Source: Fen-1135 sp963705275 | GTDB taxonomy: Bacteria > Desulfobacterota > Syntrophia > Syntrophales > UBA2185 | Direction: 5' to 3' | Assembly: GCA_963705275.1 (NCBI GenBank) | Contig: OY970063.1 | Span: 2,170,001 to 2,234,000, forward strand | DNA: 64,000 bases | Part shown: positions 59,621 through 64,000 of the stretch, in pieces | Position numbering within the stretch: the stretch's first letter is position 1 | Layout of the letters: each line of letters opens with the position of its first letter | The notes under the pieces: model-generated | Database searches by the model: none | What the model saw: the letters and a program-made list of their open reading frames with translations, nothing else | What the model was told of the DNA's origin: nothing | Position numbers and translations under genes: made by a program

Positions 59621-61627
59621 ATGAAACTTGTCGACAGACTGGTGAGTCAGCTCTTCAAGCTGGATCTGCGCCGCCGCCTGATAGTGGGATTCTTGATTGC
59701 AACATGTCTCACCGGGCTCATTGCCACTGTCACCGGCATATGGACGATTAATAAAAGTACAATAGACGAAGTACAAAACCGGGTCAGACAGGACATCAAC
59801 ACGGCAAAACTGATCTATAGAGAGACCTCGGAAAAGATAACCTCCCAGATTCAATTTGCGGCAGAAGCGGTAAACTTGCATACGACTATAGCCAACCATG
59901 ACATCTCTAAGATGGAGAACTTGAGGGGCTTAATCCGACATGAGCGCGGGACTGAGGCACATGATGGCGACGTGTTCCTTGATATGCTCTTGGTCGTAGA
60001 TGCCGAAGGGCGTGTCCTCTATAGGGCGGCAAACCCGAAAATCAGCGGGGACAGTATGCTCTGGACACCGGTCGTTAAGAACTGCATAGAAAAGAAATCT
60101 ACGCAGGCATCTACTGAACTCATGCCCATTGATGATATTCTCAGAGAGAATCCCGATCTTGCCGGGCGGATCAAGATTGAAATCATCAAGACGCCGCTCT
60201 CCTTTGAATCGAGTGAGAAGCAACTCTCCCAAGGCATGGTGATGATGGCAGCATATCCGATCCTCGATCAAAACAGGAAATTGATCGGCGCTATCATCGG
60301 AGGAGTTCTACTTAACAAGGACTATGCCATTGTAGACAAAATAAAGGAGACCGTATATCAGGGCGAAAAGTACAAAGGCCGTGAAATGGGTGTTGCAACC
60401 ATATTTCAGGGCGGCGTGAGAATATCCACCAACGTCCTGACGAAAGACGACAAGAGGGCTGTCGGCACCATGTTGTCCAAGGAAGTCTATGACAGGGTTA
60501 TAGTGGAAGGTAAAGACTGGGTCGGCAGGGCCTTTGTGGTGAATGACTGGTACATTACCACCTATACCCCCATCTACGATATAAGCAAGAAGCTCATAGG
60601 GGCGCTTTACGTGGGCATACTGGAAGCAAAGTACAGAGATATAAAATGGAATACCATATGGATCAACCTGGGTATTACATCTCTCGGCATGATCATCGCG
60701 TTTGTCATCTCCTTTCGACTGGGGGACACCATAATTAAGCGCATACGCATGCTGAAGGAGGCAGCGGAGTCTATAGCCGCCGGAAATCTCGATTATAAAT
60801 TATCGCCCGATAAAATATCCGGATTTGACATGCTGGATGAAGCGTTCAATTACATGTCGAAATCCCTGAAGAACAACAACGAAATGCTTTACAGGGCTCA
60901 TCAGCAACTGGCCAAGACGGAGAAGCTCACTGCATTAGGTGAAATGGCAGCTGGCGTGGCCCACGAGATAAACAACCCGCTGGGGGGCATACTCCTCTAC
61001 AGCAACCTTGTACTCGAAGATATTCCGGAAGATTCTCCTGCAAGGGAAAATATGCAGAAGATAATCTACCAGACGAATAGATCAAAGAGAATCGTCCAGA
61101 GCCTGCTTGACTTCGCCCGGACACCGACGGGTGAGATGCTGCCTCTGAATATAAACATCGTAATAGAGAATTCCCTCAGTCTGGTAAAAGACCAGTCAAT
61201 GTTCCACGGCATAGAAGTGAAGGCCAGTCTCGCAGATGACATTCCTGAGGTGATTGGTGACAAGTCCAGGCTGGAAGATGTCTTTCTGAATCTCTTCATC
61301 AATGCCGCTGATGCCATGAAAGGCGGAGGAACATTAACGATTACCACCATGCAGGGTGCCGATAATTCGGTAAAGATACAGATTTCAGATACGGGCAAGG
61401 GAATAGAAGAAAAAGATTTCCCTCATATATTCGAACCTTTCTTTACAACAAAAGAACCCGGCAAAGGCACCGGCCTCGGACTTCCCATAGCTTACGGTAT
61501 CATCAGGAAGCATAATGGCTCTATAGATGCGGAAAGCAAACCCGGAAAGGGAACGACTTTCATTATTTCCCTTCCCGCGTATTTAGGCAGATACAGTGGC
61601 ATGGACGAAGACGTGTTTTACAGTTAA
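59621..61627 (+). CDS. Cache-HAMP sensor histidine kinase
   Basis: This 668-residue membrane kinase has TM1 near 20-42, a periplasmic Cache-type sensor (about 45-345), TM2 (345-367), a HAMP domain (IKRIRMLKEAAESIAAGNLDYKL), HisKA with His448 in GEMAAGVAHEINNPLGG, and HATPase with ISDTGKGIEEKDF and GTGLGLPIAYGIIRKHNG. It phosphorylates a response regulator; the NtrC-type regulator 8 bp downstream is its likely partner. The ligand is unknown. Start MKLVDRLVSQLFKL has GGACGCCGAGG upstream. It follows a 200-bp gap after the hydroxylase gene. Confidence 0.95.
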   Translation: MKLVDRLVSQLFKLDLRRRLIVGFLIATCLTGLIATVTGIWTINKSTIDEVQNRVRQDINTAKLIYRETSEKITSQIQFAAEAVNLHTTIANHDISKMENLRGLIRHERGTEAHDGDVFLDMLLVVDAEGRVLYRAANPKISGDSMLWTPVVKNCIEKKSTQASTELMPIDDILRENPDLAGRIKIEIIKTPLSFESSEKQLSQGMVMMAAYPILDQNRKLIGAIIGGVLLNKDYAIVDKIKETVYQGEKYKGREMGVATIFQGGVRISTNVLTKDDKRAVGTMLSKEVYDRVIVEGKDWVGRAFVVNDWYITTYTPIYDISKKLIGALYVGILEAKYRDIKWNTIWINLGITSLGMIIAFVISFRLGDTIIKRIRMLKEAAESIAAGNLDYKLSPDKISGFDMLDEAFNYMSKSLKNNNEMLYRAHQQLAKTEKLTALGEMAAGVAHEINNPLGGILLYSNLVLEDIPEDSPARENMQKIIYQTNRSKRIVQSLLDFARTPTGEMLPLNINIVIENSLSLVKDQSMFHGIEVKASLADDIPEVIGDKSRLEDVFLNLFINAADAMKGGGTLTITTMQGADNSVKIQISDTGKGIEEKDFPHIFEPFFTTKEPGKGTGLGLPIAYGIIRKHNGSIDAESKPGKGTTFIISLPAYLGRYSGMDEDVFYS

Positions 61628-61635
61628 ATCATAAA

Positions 61636-63000
61636 ATGGGAAGGGTGGCAGAAACAGTGACTTCGAAAGACAAGAAGATTCTGATTATCGATGACGAGGA
61701 GTCCATGCGGGACGCATGCACACAGGTCTTGTCGCGCAAAGGGTATCAGGTGGAATGCACAGGAGATGCGCTTCGTGGGCTTGAGATGGCCCTCAAGGAC
61801 ATCTATGATGTGATACTATTGGATATCCGGATGCCCAAAATGGATGGACTGGAGATTCTCGCAAAGCTGAAAGTCGAAAGGAACATCTCTGCAAGAATCA
61901 TTGTTATCACCGGCTATGGCAGCATCCCTATTGCTGTTGAGGCAATGAGGGAGGGCGCCTATAATTTTCTGACGAAGCCTTATTCCGCTGCCGACCTGAG
62001 AAAGACGGTCGAGGATGCCCTCAAGCATGATAAAGGCAACGCGGAGAAGGGACTCTCCTTGCTCTACGGCGCGAGCGACTATATGAAAGAGCTGAAAGAG
62101 TCCATCAACCGGATAGCACAGACCGACAGCACCGTCCTCATTACAGGGGAGAGCGGAACGGGAAAAGAACTTGTGGCGCGCACCATCCATAATCTCAGCA
62201 GAAGGGCTGATCAGCCTTTTGTCCCCGTAGACTGCTCCTCGCTGGTTGAAACCCTCATGGAAAGCGAACTATTCGGACATGTCAAAGGGGCATTCAGTGG
62301 TGCTACGGAATCGCGTGAAGGCCGTTTCCAGATGGCAGATAAGGGGACATTATTTCTTGACGAGATTTCCAACATCAATCTCAACATTCAGGCCAAACTG
62401 CTTAGGGTGATACAGGAGCAGGAGGTGCCCAAGGTGGGAAGGTCGTCGCCGGAACGGATAGATGTCAGGCTGATTGCTGCAACGAATAGAGACATCCGTG
62501 CAGAAATTGAAGCGGGGAGGTTCAGGGAGGATCTATTCTACAGGCTTTCAGTTGTGCCTCTCGCGATAAAGCCATTGAGGGAACATAAAGCCGACATTCT
62601 GCCTATTGCCCAGCATTACCTTGATATATTTATAGTGAAGTACAACAGCAAGGTGCGATCCTTTTCGGAAGAGGCAAAGAAGTCGCTCGTATCATACATG
62701 TGGCCCGGCAATGTCAGGGAACTGAAGAACATTGTCGAGCGTCTATGTGTGCTATGCGACCACGCGGTCGTCAATCTGTCTGATATATTTTACTATGGTC
62801 AGGTAGATCAGGCAAAGGCCCCGGTCGTAGATTCTTCTACCGGCAGGATGACTTTGATAGATGTAGAGAAAGAACACATAGAAAAAGCACTCAACCATTT
62901 TCACTTCCAGATTAATAAGACGGCAAAGTTCCTCGGCATTGATAGAAAGACACTCCGGATAAAGATGCGCAACTACGGTATAAAGATGGAGCATCAATAA
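61636..63000 (+). CDS. NtrC-type sigma54-dependent response regulator
   Basis: This 454-residue regulator has a receiver with Asp63 (DVILLDIRMPKMDG), an AAA+ domain with Walker A GESGTGKE, GAFSGA (a Ser variant of the sigma54-contacting GAFTGA loop) and Walker B GTLFLDEI, and a Fis-type helix-turn-helix (INKTAKFLGIDRKTLRIKM). It activates transcription from sigma54 promoters; one lies downstream at 63125. It starts 8 bp after the kinase gene. Two starts are possible: ATG at 61636 or GTG at 61657. Its kinase partner is almost certainly the preceding gene. Confidence 0.95.
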   Translation: MGRVAETVTSKDKKILIIDDEESMRDACTQVLSRKGYQVECTGDALRGLEMALKDIYDVILLDIRMPKMDGLEILAKLKVERNISARIIVITGYGSIPIAVEAMREGAYNFLTKPYSAADLRKTVEDALKHDKGNAEKGLSLLYGASDYMKELKESINRIAQTDSTVLITGESGTGKELVARTIHNLSRRADQPFVPVDCSSLVETLMESELFGHVKGAFSGATESREGRFQMADKGTLFLDEISNINLNIQAKLLRVIQEQEVPKVGRSSPERIDVRLIAATNRDIRAEIEAGRFREDLFYRLSVVPLAIKPLREHKADILPIAQHYLDIFIVKYNSKVRSFSEEAKKSLVSYMWPGNVRELKNIVERLCVLCDHAVVNLSDIFYYGQVDQAKAPVVDSSTGRMTLIDVEKEHIEKALNHFHFQINKTAKFLGIDRKTLRIKMRNYGIKMEHQ

Positions 63001-63044
63001 AATTATCGTTGCCGTTGCCGCAAGGGGGTCATCCGCCTCACAAG

Positions 63045-63078
63045 AGGGGAGTTTCACCCCTTCAAAGGTTTCTCCCCT
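63045..63078 (+). terminator. Stem-loop after the NtrC-type gene
   Basis: A 7-bp stem (aggggag 63045-63051 with ctcccct 63072-63078) lies 44 bp after the stop. An alternative smaller hairpin (agggg/cccct) overlaps it. There is no long T-run. Confidence 0.4.
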
Positions 63079-63124
63079 GCACCGCCCTCCACATATGTCC
63101 TTTAGATATCAATAATTTGCAATC

Positions 63125-63140
63125 TGGCATCATCCTTGCT
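63125..63140 (+). promoter_or_regulatory. Sigma54 promoter for the receiver gene
   Basis: The sequence TGGCAT-N5-TTGCT has GG (63126-63127) and GC (63138-63139) separated by exactly 10 nt, the invariant sigma54 (-24/-12) spacing. It lies 34 bp before the ATG at 63174 and right after the NtrC-type activator gene. Confidence 0.72.
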
Positions 63141-63173
63141 CATATTAATTTAAAAAAATGGAGGTAATGAACA

Positions 63174-63560
63174 ATGACAAAGAAGAAGATTCTCTTGATA
63201 GACGACGACAAAGACTTTCTCTTCGCCACCAAACTGATTCTTGAAAAAGGCGGGTACGAGGTGTTTATGGCGGAAGACGGGAAGCGGGGGGTTGAGATGT
63301 GGAAGTCGGTGTCTCCCGACCTTGCCATTATCGATATGATGATGGAAACGTGGGGTGAAGGGTTTGAAGTATTGAAAAAGATCCGCGCCACGGATACCGG
63401 GAAGGATACGCCGCTTTTCATGCTGAGCGCTGTTGATTTGCAGGGTCCATACCAGTCGTTTGAACCGCCTCCGGAGTTTCCGAAGGTGAACAAGGTGCTG
63501 CATAAACCTGTAAAGGCTGGCGATCTCCTCGGATATATTGCCAGTGCGCTGGGTAAATAA
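63174..63560 (+). CDS. Single-domain response regulator (CheY-like)
   Basis: This 128-residue protein is a lone receiver with acidic pocket LLIDDDKDF, phospho-acceptor Asp54 (LAIIDMMMETWGEGF) and the late Lys in VLHKPVKAGD. It has no output domain. It lies 173 bp after the NtrC-type gene and behind a sigma54 promoter, so that regulator may drive it. GGAGG precedes the ATG at good spacing. Possible partners: the kinase at 59.6 kb or one of the PAS-kinases elsewhere. Confidence 0.94.
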   Translation: MTKKKILLIDDDKDFLFATKLILEKGGYEVFMAEDGKRGVEMWKSVSPDLAIIDMMMETWGEGFEVLKKIRATDTGKDTPLFMLSAVDLQGPYQSFEPPPEFPKVNKVLHKPVKAGDLLGYIASALGK

Positions 63561-63715
63561 TGGGCATGATGAACGTTCAAAGACCTCTCATTTTGATGAA
63601 TGGTTGATGAGTCCCTCAAGCCTTTCAGCACGGATCACTCTGAACAGCAGGCTTGAAAATACGGATCAATTCAGGTAGCCTATGTTATAGTAAATTCCTA
63701 TCGAATAGAGAACTC

Positions 63716-63937
63716 ATGCCCATAATATACGACGACGAAAAGTCCTATCGGTTTCATAAAAGCGATTACGCTGACAAGTGTTTTGCATGCAATGAGAACT
63801 CCGACAGGTTGCTTGTCGTTCGACAGATCAAGAGCATGATGCTCGTTCACCTGTGCCATGGCTGCCTGGTGAACAATTCCTCGGACTATCTTCTGGATAA
63901 CACCAGACCCTGGCTTGGCGAAAAGGGGAATATTTAG
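63716..63937 (+). CDS. Small protein with CxxC...CxxC (zinc-ribbon-like)
   Basis: This 73-residue protein (start at 63716, MPIIYDDEKSYRFHKSDY) has two Cys pairs, CFACNENSD and HLCHGC, that could bind zinc. It resembles short zinc-ribbon proteins. No family recognised. An in-frame ATG at 63653 would add 21 residues without support. The last 63 bases of the window hold nothing. Confidence 0.5.
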   Translation: MPIIYDDEKSYRFHKSDYADKCFACNENSDRLLVVRQIKSMMLVHLCHGCLVNNSSDYLLDNTRPWLGEKGNI

Positions 63938-64000
63938 ATGTTCCTGTATTCTTAGAAACTCTATTGGCGGAAGCTTCCTATCTCTATTTAGCATTTATCA

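Overview
The window looks like chromosomal DNA of an anaerobic, GC-moderate Gram-negative bacterium of the former Deltaproteobacteria (Desulfobacterota/Syntrophobacterota). The basis is the gene mix rather than any marker: a HesB-like protein with an in-frame UGA, a BKACE/acyl-CoA operon, sigma54-type signalling, PAS/CheB/CheR sensor proteins, a fused IspH-UbiA protein, lipoproteins and many low-potential redox proteins. This placement is an inference. Most of the window is housekeeping DNA. There is no prophage, IS element or CRISPR array, but one decayed restriction-modification gene and several REP-like repeats are present.

Layout. 1-5.9 kb: DedA (cut by the window edge), HU, a papain-like small protein, a membrane spermidine-synthase-like protein and a long serine hydroxymethyltransferase. 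6-12.3 kb: a run of minus-strand genes (small membrane protein, RRM RNA-binding protein, cold-shock protein, SlyD-like FKBP, patatin lipoprotein, Cache protein, transglutaminase, pyruvate-kinase C-domain protein). 12.5-13.8 kb: a HesB/IscA-like selenoprotein whose Sec UGA is followed by a SECIS-like hairpin, then a TPR protein. 13.9-16.7 kb: two PilT-type ATPases with a degenerate receiver protein. 17.0 kb: tRNA-Ala(CGC) with promoter and terminator, then a deoxyhypusine-synthase-like gene.

18.4-24.1 kb: a minus-strand catabolic operon (GntP-type permease broken by a frameshift, carnitine-dehydrogenase-like enzyme, CoA-transferase, 3-hydroxyacyl-CoA dehydrogenase, BKACE), apparently for uptake and cleavage of a 3-hydroxy/3-keto acid. 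24.5-32.4 kb: a signalling operon (CheB-CheR-multi-PAS histidine kinase split by a frameshift, PAS-histidine kinase, NarL-type regulator). 32.5-34.6 kb: remains of a type ISP-like restriction-methyltransferase gene with several frameshifts, abutting xseA.

34.6-54 kb: a housekeeping run: xseA-xseB-ispA-dxs-tlyA-ispH/ubiA, lipoprotein, NifU-like protein, ferredoxin, tmk-holB-ricT-metG, a DUF1385 protein, CheR, a LUD protein, a second polyprenyl diphosphate synthase and nnrD. The isoprenoid genes form a near-continuous route from DXP to prenyl diphosphates and a prenyltransferase. 53.7-57.1 kb: a small redox group (membrane protein, ABM monooxygenase, pirin, DUF362-ferredoxin, flavin reductase). 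57.2-59.4 kb: two small glycosyltransferase-like genes and a fatty acid hydroxylase. 59.6-64 kb: a Cache histidine kinase, an NtrC-type activator, and a receiver protein behind a sigma54 promoter with canonical GG-N10-GC spacing.
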